64,000 bases of DNA from Bacteroidales bacterium (GTDB taxonomy: Bacteria > Bacteroidota > Bacteroidia > Bacteroidales > F082), in assembly GCA_017439405.1 (NCBI GenBank), contig JAFSJF010000143.1, forward strand, positions 1 through 64,000, given 5' to 3'. Both the position numbers and the translations under genes were made by a program. Every line of letters begins with the position of its first letter. Position 1 is the stretch's first letter. Positions 41,011 to 49,778 of the stretch are shown here, piece by piece. The notes below the pieces were generated by a model. The model was not told the DNA's origin and did no database searches. It was given only the letters and a program-made list of their open reading frames with translations.

Positions 41011-42243
41011 TTAGTTTCCATTGAAAACAATCTGGCTAAGCCGCCCTTTGTCGAACACCCGATTGGCCACTTCAAGGATGTCGTCAGTCGTCACGGCCTC
41101 CACCTTGCGGATGATGTCGTCCATATATTCTATTTCTTCGCCCATCATAAGCGATCGTGTGGCACTCAATAGCTCGTTCATTCCGCTCTCGTAGCTCAAG
41201 GCCACCTGTCCGATGAGTTGCTGCTTGGCATGGTGCAGTTGCAAGGTTCCCAACTTCTGTGTGCAGAGTTTGTTCAATTCCTTGTGTACCAGTTCAATGG
41301 ATTTTTCCAACGAGTCGGGGTCGACGGCCATATAGACGTTGATGAGGCCGACGTCGGAATAGGCCGTATATTGCGACTCGATGGTGTAGGCAAAGCCGTA
41401 TTTCTCTCGGATGTTCAGCCCGAGGCGCGAACTCATTGCCGGACCGCCGAGTACGTTGTTGAGCATCACGATGGGCATTTTCAATGGGCTGCAAAACTCT
41501 GGAGCAACGTTGCCTATAATGCAGTGGCTCAAATGGTTATTGCGTCTTTCGATTCGTTTTTCTGCCTTGTAGCCTTTGAACGTTTCTCGTTTCCTATTAA
41601 TAATGTGTGCGGGTTGGTTGCCAAAACAGCTCATGGCCAGTTTCTCAAGTTCCTTGAAACTAATGTCGCCAACAGTGGCCAAAACCATTTGGTCGGTGCT
41701 GTAGTTGTGGGCCATGAAGTCGAGGATGTCCTGCCTATGGAAGCTTTTGACCAACTCGGAGGTTCCCAATATGTTGCGACTCAAAGGATGCCCCTTGAAG
41801 ACCACCTCCTCAAACAAGTCGTAGATCTCGTCCGAGGGAGAATCGAGATAGGAGTTGATTTCGTCCAAGACGACTTCCTTCTCCTTCTCCAACTCGTTTT
41901 CGGGGAAGATGGAGCGGAAGGCGATGTCGGCGAAGAGGTCGAGGGCACGCTTGTAGTGTTGTTTGAGGAACGAGGCCTGGATGCAGGTTTCCTCCTTGGT
42001 GGTGAAGGCATTGAGGTCGCCGCCCACATTGTCGAGGCAGCTCAAGATGTGGTAGGCCTTGCGGTTTTGGGTACCCTTGAAGATGGTGTGTTCCACGAAG
42101 TGGGCAAGGCCGTTTTCGTGCGGTAGTTCGTCGCGGGTGCCGGTTTCGACCATCAGCACGAGATGGGCTATCTCTCCTTGTTTCCGCCTATGTATCAGCC
42201 TGATTCCGTTGGGCAAGACTGCTTCAGTGTATTTGTTTTCCAT
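41011..42243 (-). CDS. M16 family zinc peptidase (pitrilysin/insulinase type)
   Basis: This is a 410-residue processing-type protease. The inverted zinc motif is HFVEH at His48-x-x-Glu51-His52, and the third ligand lies in EINSYLDSPSDE about 75 residues later. A second M16 half contains the NNHLSHCIIGNVAP and GGPAMSSRLGLNIREKYG segments typical of the family. No signal peptide is visible, so it should act in the cytoplasm. The ATG at 42243 follows a minus-strand -7 element (42265-42272) by 21 bases; the frame is open to 42282 but the promoter argues against that. It diverges from the S8 protease gene. Confidence 0.93.
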   Translation of the reverse strand: MENKYTEAVLPNGIRLIHRRKQGEIAHLVLMVETGTRDELPHENGLAHFVEHTIFKGTQNRKAYHILSCLDNVGGDLNAFTTKEETCIQASFLKQHYKRALDLFADIAFRSIFPENELEKEKEVVLDEINSYLDSPSDEIYDLFEEVVFKGHPLSRNILGTSELVKSFHRQDILDFMAHNYSTDQMVLATVGDISFKELEKLAMSCFGNQPAHIINRKRETFKGYKAEKRIERRNNHLSHCIIGNVAPEFCSPLKMPIVMLNNVLGGPAMSSRLGLNIREKYGFAYTIESQYTAYSDVGLINVYMAVDPDSLEKSIELVHKELNKLCTQKLGTLQLHHAKQQLIGQVALSYESGMNELLSATRSLMMGEEIEYMDDIIRKVEAVTTDDILEVANRVFDKGRLSQIVFNGN

Positions 42244-42264
42244 TACAAGCACAAATTTGGGCTG

Positions 42265-42272
42265 CAAAGATA
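42265..42272 (-). promoter_or_regulatory. -7 element of the M16 peptidase gene
   Basis: TATCTTTG on the minus strand, 21 bases before the ATG. Confidence 0.55.
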
Positions 42273-42292
42273 CAACAATCAAAAAACATTCC

Positions 42293-42300
42293 TAAATTTG
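42293..42300 (+). promoter_or_regulatory. -7 element of the S8 protease gene
   Basis: TAAATTTG on the plus strand, 25 bases before the ATG at 42326. Confidence 0.5.
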
Positions 42301-42325
42301 TGCCTTAATTTCAAATCTTTATGCA

Positions 42326-45300
42326 ATGAAAAAACTGTTGTTTACTATTTTGACGGCTATCCTCTGCATGGTGGGATATGCCCAAAGTGTCATCGACCCG
42401 TTATTGGCGGAAGAAATGGAGCGTAGCGGTGATGAGGACAGGATCCCTGTCGTTGTCATTATGAAGTCGCAGTATGACCGGATGGAACTCACCCGCCGTG
42501 CCGCACAATTCGCCATCCGTGCTGACCGCCGCGAGTTTGTGGTCAACGAGCTGAAAGCTTTTTCCGAGGCCTCGCAATACGACTTGAGACTCACGCTTTC
42601 CGAGATGGAGCGTGGTGGCATGGCGACAGACCCCACCGTCTTGTGGATGGCGAATGCCCTCTATTTCGATGCCACAAAGGCCGCAGTCGAAGCCCTCGCC
42701 ATGCGCAACGACATTGAAATCATCGGCTATGCCATCGAGCGTCACTGGATTCCCGACGGCGAGGAAGCTCGTCCTGCTTCGGCCACACGCGAGATTACGC
42801 CCAATGTCACGCAAGTGGGTGCCGACCAAGTGTGGGCTTTGGGCTACATGGGCGATGGTGTTGTGGTGGCCGTCATCGATACGGGTGTCAACTACAACCA
42901 TGTTGATTTGGCCGGTCATCTTTGGGATGGCGGCGAGGAGTTCCCGCACCATGGCTATGACGTAATCAACAATGACGACGACCCTATGGACGATAATGGA
43001 CATGGCTCGCACTGCTCGGGTACGGTGTGCGGCGATGGTCACGGCGCTTCGCAAACAGGCATGGCTCCCAATGCCACGCTGATGTGCGTCAAGTGCTTGG
43101 ATTCGAATGGCAACGGTGGCGCCCAAAGCATCAGCCAAGGCATCCAATGGGCTGTCGAGCATGGCTGTGACTTGTTCAGCATGTCGTTGGGCATCGCCAA
43201 TTCAACCGTTGCCGAGCGCACCTTGTTGCGACTCACTTGTGAGGCCGCCTTGGACGCTGGTGTCGTGGCCGCCATCGCGGCAGGCAACGAAGGGGCCAGC
43301 CAATGGCAGTTTCCCGTCCCGAACAACGTGCGTGTGCCGGGCAGCTGCCCACCCCCGTATTTGGACGAGGTGCAAGGCGCAAACCCTGGCAAGCTGAGTT
43401 GTTCGGTGTGTATCGGGGCCGTGGATTATAACGACAATGCCGCCTATTTCACTTCGCGCGGCCCTGTCACTTGGACCAACACCGAGTTTGGCGACTATCC
43501 CTACAACCCGGGCATAGGCCTCATCCGCCCCGATGTGTGCGCGCCGGGCGTCGATATCAAGTCGATCAACTACGCCTCCAACACGGGGTACACCAACATG
43601 AGCGGCACCTCAATGGCCACACCTTGCGCCGCCGGATGCATGGCCTTGATGCTGAGCAAAAACATCAACCTGTCGCCAGAGGAAGTGTGTCGCATCCTCG
43701 AGGAGACGGCTGTGCCGCTCGCTGTTGGCAAAAGCAATACCTATGGCTTTGGCCGTATCAATGTGCTGGACGCTGTCAATGCCGTTCCGTCTTCCCTCTT
43801 GCAATACAACTCTTTCGCCATCAACGACTTGATGGGCAACAATAACCATAAGCTCAATCCCAACGAGTCGGTTTCGTTGTCGATTACGCTTGACAACGTT
43901 TCCGAGAACCCTGTAAGCAATGTCACCCTTGTGTTGACAACGGATAATCAGGATGTTAGCATTACGAATGGGGAAGTGCAGGTCGCTGAATTTGCTGCCA
44001 ACGAGTCGCTGACTATCGGGGATGCTTTCGCGTTTTCCGTCGGCGATGGGGTGGTAGCCAAGCAGCAAATCAGGTTCGGGCTGAAGGTTTTTGTCGATGG
44101 TGAACAGGTATCGGTTTTCTATTTCGATGTCGAAGTGTTTGATTATCTGTTGCAATATGCTACTGCAGTCGTCTTGAACGACGACAATGGCCTCCTCGAA
44201 CCGGGCGAGACTGCCGACCTGCGCATCATCATCGACAATTGTGGCAACGAAATGGTCCAAATGCTGAATGGATCCCTTTCAACTGAATATGAGTTTGTTA
44301 CGCTGAACGAAACCGAGAAACCCTTCAATACCATTGGCCCCGACATGATGGGATACGCCGACTTCAGCGTCACATTGGACGAAGCAGCTCCCGAGGGTGT
44401 CGCCATCCCTTTCTTCCTCGACCTCGAGGATGTCCATGGAAGGCATAACGAGTTGGATTTCAGTTTCAAGAACTCGTGCCGGATTCTCTTCGTGCTTCAC
44501 GATTCCGGCGGCAACGGATGGCAGGGATGCTACTTGCGTGTGTCTTATTCCGAAGGGTTGCCTGTCGAGCAAATCACCTTGGAAGAGGGCAGCGAGGCCA
44601 CCTTTTCCCGCGACGTGCCGTCGGGAAGCCGGTTGATGCTGCATTGGAACAACGGACAGGGTGCTTCGCAGTGCAGCTTTGAGCTTGTTTACGAGGACGG
44701 CACTGTCATCTTCGAGAACAGCGGCGGCTTCAGCGGCAACAAGTTATTCACCATCGATTGTGCCAATGGCAGCAGTGCCCCTGAGCTTTGCCATCCGGTG
44801 CAAAACCTCAGCTACACCTTGGACGACCACGACGTGATTCTCACGTGGGATGCCCCAAGAGACTTGTTGCCTGTGGGTTATGAAGTGTATCGCGAGACCG
44901 TTCTCCTTGCCTTCACGGAGGAATTGACCTATACAGACCCCGGTTTGGAAGACAGCACCTACAACTATTGCGTCTATTCCGTTTATGAGGACTGCCATAG
45001 CGAGTTCGCATGCTTGGTGGCTGAGGTGAACTCATGTGCACCTGTCCAGAATCTCGACTACACCTTGGACGACGACCTGTCGCTCACCCTAACTTGGGAT
45101 GAACCCGTATTCACCGCTGGACTGCTTGAGTATCAAGTCTATATGGACGATGAACTTGTCGGTTCAACCAACGAGTTGACCTATACATTCACCCTTGGAA
45201 CAGGCCAACACGACATCACGCTGAGGGCGGTCTTCGTGAATTGTGAGCTTGATTCCCACGTCGGTGTGTGCGTCGTCGGTGCAGTGGAAGGCTTGGACTA

Positions 45301-46468
45301 TCTGAATACCGATGGCCGTTTCGTCCATGTGTTGTGGACTCCCATTTCTGGAATCAGTGAATATGAAGTCTATGTCAATGGCGAATGGACTGAAACGGTT
45401 GAAGGAAACTTGTATGTTGCTGAATTTGAGGCTGGTTTGACCACCGTTACGGTGAAAGCTGTTGCCGAGGGATGCTACGTGTTGGGCAGCAGCATCGATG
45501 TTTGCGTCATCGACCCGATCGAGGGCTTCACGTTTAGCGACCTCGACGGCGAGCAGATGATGAGATGTTCATGGAATTCGGTTGCATACGCCGAGCATTA
45601 TAGTGTGATGGTCAATGGAGAAGCGATTGGCGAACAACTCACAGAGCCTTATTACACCTTTGCGCCACAAGTGGGTGCAAACGAGGTTTGTGTGATTGCG
45701 ACATCGGTTTACGGTTGCTTTACATGGCCCTACGAGTGCGCCACGCAAATGGTTTATCCCGCCGTCAATGGTTTCGATTATTCCTTCAATGGCAACCAGG
45801 TCAGTCTCAGCTGGAATGGCGATGCGCCGAGCTATGCCATCCGACTCGACGACATGGAAGAGGAATTCGTCGGGACCAATACGCTCACCAAGGAAGTGGC
45901 CGATGGCGACCATCTCTTGACGGTGGTGCCCATCTATCCTGACGGTCCGGCCATCCCGACCCAGTTCATGTTCACCGTCACCAATCTCGTCACTGAAATC
46001 CAAGTCACGGAGGTGCACGAGGGCATCATGGCCACGGCTTGGACGGCGGTGGAGGGTGCCGTTGCCTACAACCTCTATCGCGATGGCGAGCTGATGGCCG
46101 GGAACCTCGCCGCCACCGCGTATGACGACCACGAAATGCCTCTCAATGCAGTGCATTGCTACTCTGTGCAGACGGTGTTCGAGAAAGGCGTTTCCGACCT
46201 TTCCGATGGGGCTTGTGCCAACTACTTCCAAAGTGTGGACGAGAACGACGGGTGGGTGAAGGTCTTCCCCAATCCGACTTCCGACAAAGTCACCGTTGAG
46301 TGCGAAGGCATGACACAAATCGAGGTTTATTCTGCTGAGGGCAAACTCGTCCAACGCGTCAAGGTGGAGGGTGACGTGTGTCAAATCGACGGCCTCGAAA
46401 GCGGCGTCTATATGTTTCGCATCCTGAAGGGTGAAGGAGTCCTCACCCGAAAGGTGGTAAAGAGGTAA
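42326..46468 (+). CDS. Secreted S8 subtilisin-like protease with fibronectin-like repeats and T9SS sorting domain
   Basis: This is a 1380-residue extracellular serine protease. It has a signal peptide (cut near MVGYAQS) and a propeptide region (about 25-155). The S8 catalytic domain has Asp185 in AVIDTGVNY, His226 in DNGHGSHCSGT, Asn in AAGNEGA near 319 and Ser429 in GTSMATP. After beta-sandwich domains come about five related modules (residues about 820-1250), each opening with Cys then PVQNL/AVEGL/PIEGF-like wording and TLTWDEP-like strands. The C-terminus is a T9SS type A sorting domain (VFPNPTSDKVTVE to GVLTRKVVKR). The catalytic set is complete. Substrate is not evident. Confidence 0.95.
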   Translation: MKKLLFTILTAILCMVGYAQSVIDPLLAEEMERSGDEDRIPVVVIMKSQYDRMELTRRAAQFAIRADRREFVVNELKAFSEASQYDLRLTLSEMERGGMATDPTVLWMANALYFDATKAAVEALAMRNDIEIIGYAIERHWIPDGEEARPASATREITPNVTQVGADQVWALGYMGDGVVVAVIDTGVNYNHVDLAGHLWDGGEEFPHHGYDVINNDDDPMDDNGHGSHCSGTVCGDGHGASQTGMAPNATLMCVKCLDSNGNGGAQSISQGIQWAVEHGCDLFSMSLGIANSTVAERTLLRLTCEAALDAGVVAAIAAGNEGASQWQFPVPNNVRVPGSCPPPYLDEVQGANPGKLSCSVCIGAVDYNDNAAYFTSRGPVTWTNTEFGDYPYNPGIGLIRPDVCAPGVDIKSINYASNTGYTNMSGTSMATPCAAGCMALMLSKNINLSPEEVCRILEETAVPLAVGKSNTYGFGRINVLDAVNAVPSSLLQYNSFAINDLMGNNNHKLNPNESVSLSITLDNVSENPVSNVTLVLTTDNQDVSITNGEVQVAEFAANESLTIGDAFAFSVGDGVVAKQQIRFGLKVFVDGEQVSVFYFDVEVFDYLLQYATAVVLNDDNGLLEPGETADLRIIIDNCGNEMVQMLNGSLSTEYEFVTLNETEKPFNTIGPDMMGYADFSVTLDEAAPEGVAIPFFLDLEDVHGRHNELDFSFKNSCRILFVLHDSGGNGWQGCYLRVSYSEGLPVEQITLEEGSEATFSRDVPSGSRLMLHWNNGQGASQCSFELVYEDGTVIFENSGGFSGNKLFTIDCANGSSAPELCHPVQNLSYTLDDHDVILTWDAPRDLLPVGYEVYRETVLLAFTEELTYTDPGLEDSTYNYCVYSVYEDCHSEFACLVAEVNSCAPVQNLDYTLDDDLSLTLTWDEPVFTAGLLEYQVYMDDELVGSTNELTYTFTLGTGQHDITLRAVFVNCELDSHVGVCVVGAVEGLDYLNTDGRFVHVLWTPISGISEYEVYVNGEWTETVEGNLYVAEFEAGLTTVTVKAVAEGCYVLGSSIDVCVIDPIEGFTFSDLDGEQMMRCSWNSVAYAEHYSVMVNGEAIGEQLTEPYYTFAPQVGANEVCVIATSVYGCFTWPYECATQMVYPAVNGFDYSFNGNQVSLSWNGDAPSYAIRLDDMEEEFVGTNTLTKEVADGDHLLTVVPIYPDGPAIPTQFMFTVTNLVTEIQVTEVHEGIMATAWTAVEGAVAYNLYRDGELMAGNLAATAYDDHEMPLNAVHCYSVQTVFEKGVSDLSDGACANYFQSVDENDGWVKVFPNPTSDKVTVECEGMTQIEVYSAEGKLVQRVKVEGDVCQIDGLESGVYMFRILKGEGVLTRKVVKR

Positions 46469-46475
46469 GGAATGC

Positions 46476-46519
46476 TTTTTTGCTCCCCCTGAATCCGCAA
46501 GGGCAGGGGGAGCAAAAAA
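46476..46519. repeat. 16-bp perfect palindrome after the S8 gene
   Basis: TTTTTTGCTCCCCCTG (46476-46491) pairs perfectly with CAGGGGGAGCAAAAAA (46504-46519) around 12 bases. On both strands the stem starts with T and ends with A, so there is no T-run after it. It belongs in style with the C5/G5 palindromes at 391-415 and 57173-57290. Confidence 0.6.
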
Positions 46520-46574
46520 CAAGCCGTCCCATACTAAACCCTACAATTATCCGTTTTGAAGAAAAGAATCAGTT

Positions 46575-47372
46575 ATGCGCAGAATCCTACTTTCCGTGGC
46601 CCTGTCGTTGGGCTTTGTGGCCCAGCTTGCGGCTCAAACTCCGAGAGACATCATGAAAGAAGCCATTCCCGTGGCGATGTTTCAGGTCACTTACGCCTTC
46701 CATCTTCCTGCTCTTGACCAGAAAGAGACATACGGCATCAGCAACACCATCGGGGGAAGCTTTGTTTACAAAACAGAATCCAATTGGCTTTTCACCGCTA
46801 ACGGCAACTACATCTTTGGCAGAAAAGTGAAAGGCGACCGCATCGACATTTTCGGCGAGGGTATCACCACCGAGCATGGCGAAATCATTGGCGGCGGAGG
46901 CAGTGTCGCCTTGTTTTCTGTCAACCAAAGGGGATTCCATTTTCAGGCAGAAGTCGGCAAGCTGTTCCCTTTCTGGCCCAATCCCAACAGCGGCTTTTTT
47001 GTTCAGGCGGGCGCCGGCTACCTGCGCAACCGCACCCGTATCGACTTCCAGCAGGAGATGTACAACACGCCTTATCCGGTTTACGGCGACTATGAGTACG
47101 GCTACGACCGTATGCGAGGCGGTCTGGCGGCTCATCTTGAGGCGGGCTACCTCTACATCGGCGACAACCGAATCACCAACCTCTCCGTGTCGTTAGAAGT
47201 GACCTATGCCCGCACTCGTGACTTGCGCGACTACGACTTCCGCGTGTTCGACGGCGTTCCGGTTGGCCACACCGACCCTAACAAGCGTTACAACGACCTC
47301 TACTATGGCATCCGCGTCAGCTGGAACATCCCGACCTATCAGCGCCAGCCGGAAGCCTACTACTACAATTGA
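46575..47372 (+). CDS. Outer membrane beta-barrel-like protein, hypothetical
   Basis: This is a 265-residue protein with a signal peptide (cut after QLAAQT). The mature sequence has amphipathic strands such as NTIGGSFVYKTESNWLFTAN near residue 55, then FFVQAGAGYLRNRTRID and SVSLEVTYARTRDLRDYD. It ends at a short strand, as a small barrel does. I recognise it as a conserved Bacteroidota protein without a named family. Its stop (TGA 47370-47372) lies 8 bases before the waaA ATG, so the two are co-translated, and a role in LPS or outer membrane handling is possible. Confidence 0.75.
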   Translation: MRRILLSVALSLGFVAQLAAQTPRDIMKEAIPVAMFQVTYAFHLPALDQKETYGISNTIGGSFVYKTESNWLFTANGNYIFGRKVKGDRIDIFGEGITTEHGEIIGGGGSVALFSVNQRGFHFQAEVGKLFPFWPNPNSGFFVQAGAGYLRNRTRIDFQQEMYNTPYPVYGDYEYGYDRMRGGLAAHLEAGYLYIGDNRITNLSVSLEVTYARTRDLRDYDFRVFDGVPVGHTDPNKRYNDLYYGIRVSWNIPTYQRQPEAYYYN

Positions 47373-47380
47373 TTCCCGCG

Positions 47381-48625
47381 ATGCTCCTGTTTACCATAGG
47401 CGTTCTGCTTTACACCTTGGGCGTGAAGGTGGCGGCCTTGTTGGGTAACTCCAAGGCCAAGCAATGGGTCGAAGGGCGCAAGGCGCAAAGCCAGAAGCTG
47501 GCCGAAAGGCATGCTGCATCTCAACGCCAGGCCGACTGGATTTGGTTTCACGCCGCTTCCTTGGGCGAGTTTGAACAAGGCCGGCCCGTCATCGAGGCCT
47601 TGAAAAGGGACTATCCCCAATGCAAGATCCTGCTGTCCTTCTTCTCGCCGTCGGGCTACGAAGTGCGCAAGGACTATCCTTTGGCCGACGAGGTGCTGTA
47701 TCTGCCTGCCGACACGCCGAAAAACGCCGCCGCTTGGATTGGCCGCCATCATTTCGTGGCCGCCTTCTTCATCAAGTATGAGTTTTGGTTCAACTACATG
47801 AGGGCGTTGAAGGAGGCAGGCATTCCTTTGTTTTACATCTCATTGATTCTCAATAAAAAATCGTACTTTTTCAAACCTTATGGCAAAACGTTTCGCAAGC
47901 AGCTGTCATGTGTGAGCCATTTCTTCGTGCAGGACGAAACCACGGCGAGATTGCTGGAAGGCATTGGATACAGGAACGTCACCGTTTGCGGCGACACCCG
48001 CTTCGACCGTGTGGCCGCCATTGCGCAACAGGCCAAGCCTTTCCCCGAAATCGAGCGTTTCATTGGCGGGCGGCATTGCATTGTCGCTGGCAGCACATGG
48101 CCTTCCGACGAGAGCTTGCTGGCCGGATATATGCCCAAACTGCCCGATGGCTATTGCCTTATCATCGCGCCGCACGACATCTCAGCGGGCCATGTCGCCC
48201 AAATCCAGGGCTTGTTTCCCGAAGCGTGCCTTTATTCCGAACTTGACGCTGAAAGACCATCGAAAGTTTTGGTCGTCAATACGATAGGCATACTTTCACA
48301 GCTGTACCAATATGCGCGTTTCGCCTACATCGGCGGTGGTTTCGGGGCAGGCATCCACAACATTCAGGAGCCGGTCACCTTCGGCTGCCCGGTGGTGTTC
48401 GGCCCGAAACACAAGAAGTTCAAGGAAGCGGTCGATTTGGTCGCTTTGGGCGGGGCCTTTGCCATCGAAAGCCAGCATGACCTCGACGCGGCTTTCTCGC
48501 GCCTCATCGCCGACGAAACGTTTTATGCCGCAGCCTCGTCCATTTGTAGAGTCTATCTCAAAAGCCAGCTTGGGGCCACCGAAACCATCCTCAAAAACCT
48601 TCCCCTTAGCCTCAAGGAGGCCTAA
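47381..48625 (+). CDS. waaA: 3-deoxy-D-manno-octulosonic acid transferase
   Basis: WaaA adds Kdo from CMP-Kdo to lipid IV-A on the inner membrane. The 414-residue GT30 protein has an N-terminal membrane anchor (MLLFTIGVLLYTLGVKVAAL) and WFHAASLGEFEQGRPV near residue 47 with the acceptor-site Glu. IKYEFWFNYM near 128 and YIGGGFGAGIHNIQEP near 309 complete the signature set. The ATG at 47381 is used; a TTG at 47369 overlaps the previous stop. The gene completes the Kdo pathway with kdsA at 6813. Confidence 0.95.
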   Translation: MLLFTIGVLLYTLGVKVAALLGNSKAKQWVEGRKAQSQKLAERHAASQRQADWIWFHAASLGEFEQGRPVIEALKRDYPQCKILLSFFSPSGYEVRKDYPLADEVLYLPADTPKNAAAWIGRHHFVAAFFIKYEFWFNYMRALKEAGIPLFYISLILNKKSYFFKPYGKTFRKQLSCVSHFFVQDETTARLLEGIGYRNVTVCGDTRFDRVAAIAQQAKPFPEIERFIGGRHCIVAGSTWPSDESLLAGYMPKLPDGYCLIIAPHDISAGHVAQIQGLFPEACLYSELDAERPSKVLVVNTIGILSQLYQYARFAYIGGGFGAGIHNIQEPVTFGCPVVFGPKHKKFKEAVDLVALGGAFAIESQHDLDAAFSRLIADETFYAAASSICRVYLKSQLGATETILKNLPLSLKEA

Positions 48626-48659
48626 AACCGGCGTTTTTTTCAAAAAAAAAGCGATTTTT

Positions 48660-48690
48660 TTTGTTTTTTTGTTTTTTATGACTATTTTTG
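48660..48690 (+). promoter_or_regulatory. Full Bacteroidota promoter of the PdxA-like gene
   Basis: TTTG (48660-48663), 19 bases, then TATTTTTG (48683-48690) fit the -33/-7 consensus with correct spacing. The leader is about 40 bases to the ATG at 48736. This is the best match of a full promoter in the window. Confidence 0.65.
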
Positions 48691-48735
48691 AAGTCCGAAA
48701 TCTCGTTGAAATTCAGCGTATAAAAAACTCAGGCC

Positions 48736-49725
48736 ATGGCAGAAAACAACGCAAATCAACTATTGCCCCGTGTCGGGTTGACACACGGCGACATCAACGG
48801 TATCAGTTACGAGACCATTTTGAGAGCTTTTGGCGACTCGCGAATGATGAGCACAATGACTCCCGTCCTTTACGGGCAGTCGAAAGCCTTGTCCTACTAC
48901 AAGAAAAACTTCGGAATGGACGATTTCAGCTATTCGCTGACGCGCGACGCCCGCCAGTCGTGGAACCAGAAGTTCAACATCCTCAACATCGTCGATGACG
49001 AACTGAAGATTGAGGCGGGCAAACCCACCGAGGTCTCCACTCAGATGTCGGTGCTCTCCCTGAAGAAGGCCGTGGAGGACCTGAACGATGGCTACATCGA
49101 CGCCTTGGTCATGACTCCCACCTGCCGCGCCGTCGAGAAAAGCAACAACGACTACCTCCTCTCGTTCCACAAGGGCAGGGAAGTGATGCGGGTGATGGTG
49201 AACGACATGTTGCGCATTGGCCTCGTCACCGACGACATCCCTGTTGCCGAGGCGGTCAGGCTGATCGACGGCAAGCGGGTTGGGCAACGTTTGCGCACTT
49301 TCTCCAAAGCGCTGAAGGAGGATTTCGACCAGGCTTCGCCCAAGATCGCCGTGCTGGGTCTCGACCCGTTTTCTTCCGATGACGGCCCTGAGAACGACAT
49401 GGTGTCGGCGGCAATCAAGGCCGCTCGTGATTCGGGCATCTTCGCTTTCGGGCCTTTTCCTGCATCGAAGCTCTTTGGCGACGGCTTGTGGCGGAAATAC
49501 GATGCGGTTCTGGCGCTCTACCAAGAGCAGGCTTGCCTGCCGCTCAAGTTGCTGTCGTCGGGCGGCTGCGCATACTATTGGGCGGGTTTGCCCGTCTTGT
49601 GCGCCGCGCCCGTCGAAGGCCCCGGATTCGAAATCGCCAACACGAGAAAAGCCACGCCCGACGCATTGCGAGCCGCGCTCTATCTTGTCACGGATGTGCT
49701 CTGTCATCGGCAGGGCACGAAATGA
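48736..49725 (+). CDS. PdxA-family protein lacking the metal-binding histidines
   Basis: The 329-residue protein aligns by eye along its whole length with 4-hydroxythreonine-4-phosphate dehydrogenase of Bacteroidota: VGLTHGDINGISYETILRAF near residue 13, LRIGLVTDDIPVAEA near 160 and FGPFPASKLFGDG near 236. But the three His that bind the catalytic metal are replaced: Asp167 (GHIP-like loop), Phe212 (LNPHAG loop reads LDPFSS) and Gln263 (MYHDQ reads LYQEQ). The GHTEY loop is gone too. It is either a pseudoenzyme or has a new reaction. The gene name pdxA would be misleading. It has the best promoter in the window and no obvious decay (no frameshift). Confidence 0.85.
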   Translation: MAENNANQLLPRVGLTHGDINGISYETILRAFGDSRMMSTMTPVLYGQSKALSYYKKNFGMDDFSYSLTRDARQSWNQKFNILNIVDDELKIEAGKPTEVSTQMSVLSLKKAVEDLNDGYIDALVMTPTCRAVEKSNNDYLLSFHKGREVMRVMVNDMLRIGLVTDDIPVAEAVRLIDGKRVGQRLRTFSKALKEDFDQASPKIAVLGLDPFSSDDGPENDMVSAAIKAARDSGIFAFGPFPASKLFGDGLWRKYDAVLALYQEQACLPLKLLSSGGCAYYWAGLPVLCAAPVEGPGFEIANTRKATPDALRAALYLVTDVLCHRQGTK

Positions 49726-49728
49726 AAA

Positions 49729-49758
49729 AAGGAGGCTCTCGAATGCCTCCTTTTTTCA
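49729..49758. terminator. Bidirectional terminator
   Basis: AAAAAAGGAGGC and GCCTCCTTTTTT pair around TCTCGAAT, between the convergent PdxA-like and Asp-box genes. Confidence 0.85.
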
Positions 49759-49778
49759 TTCAGGTTTGGATTCCTGTC

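Noticed and set aside
46476..46519. 16-bp palindrome as terminator of the S8 gene
   Set aside because: The stem begins with T and ends with A on both strands, so no T-run follows it in either direction.
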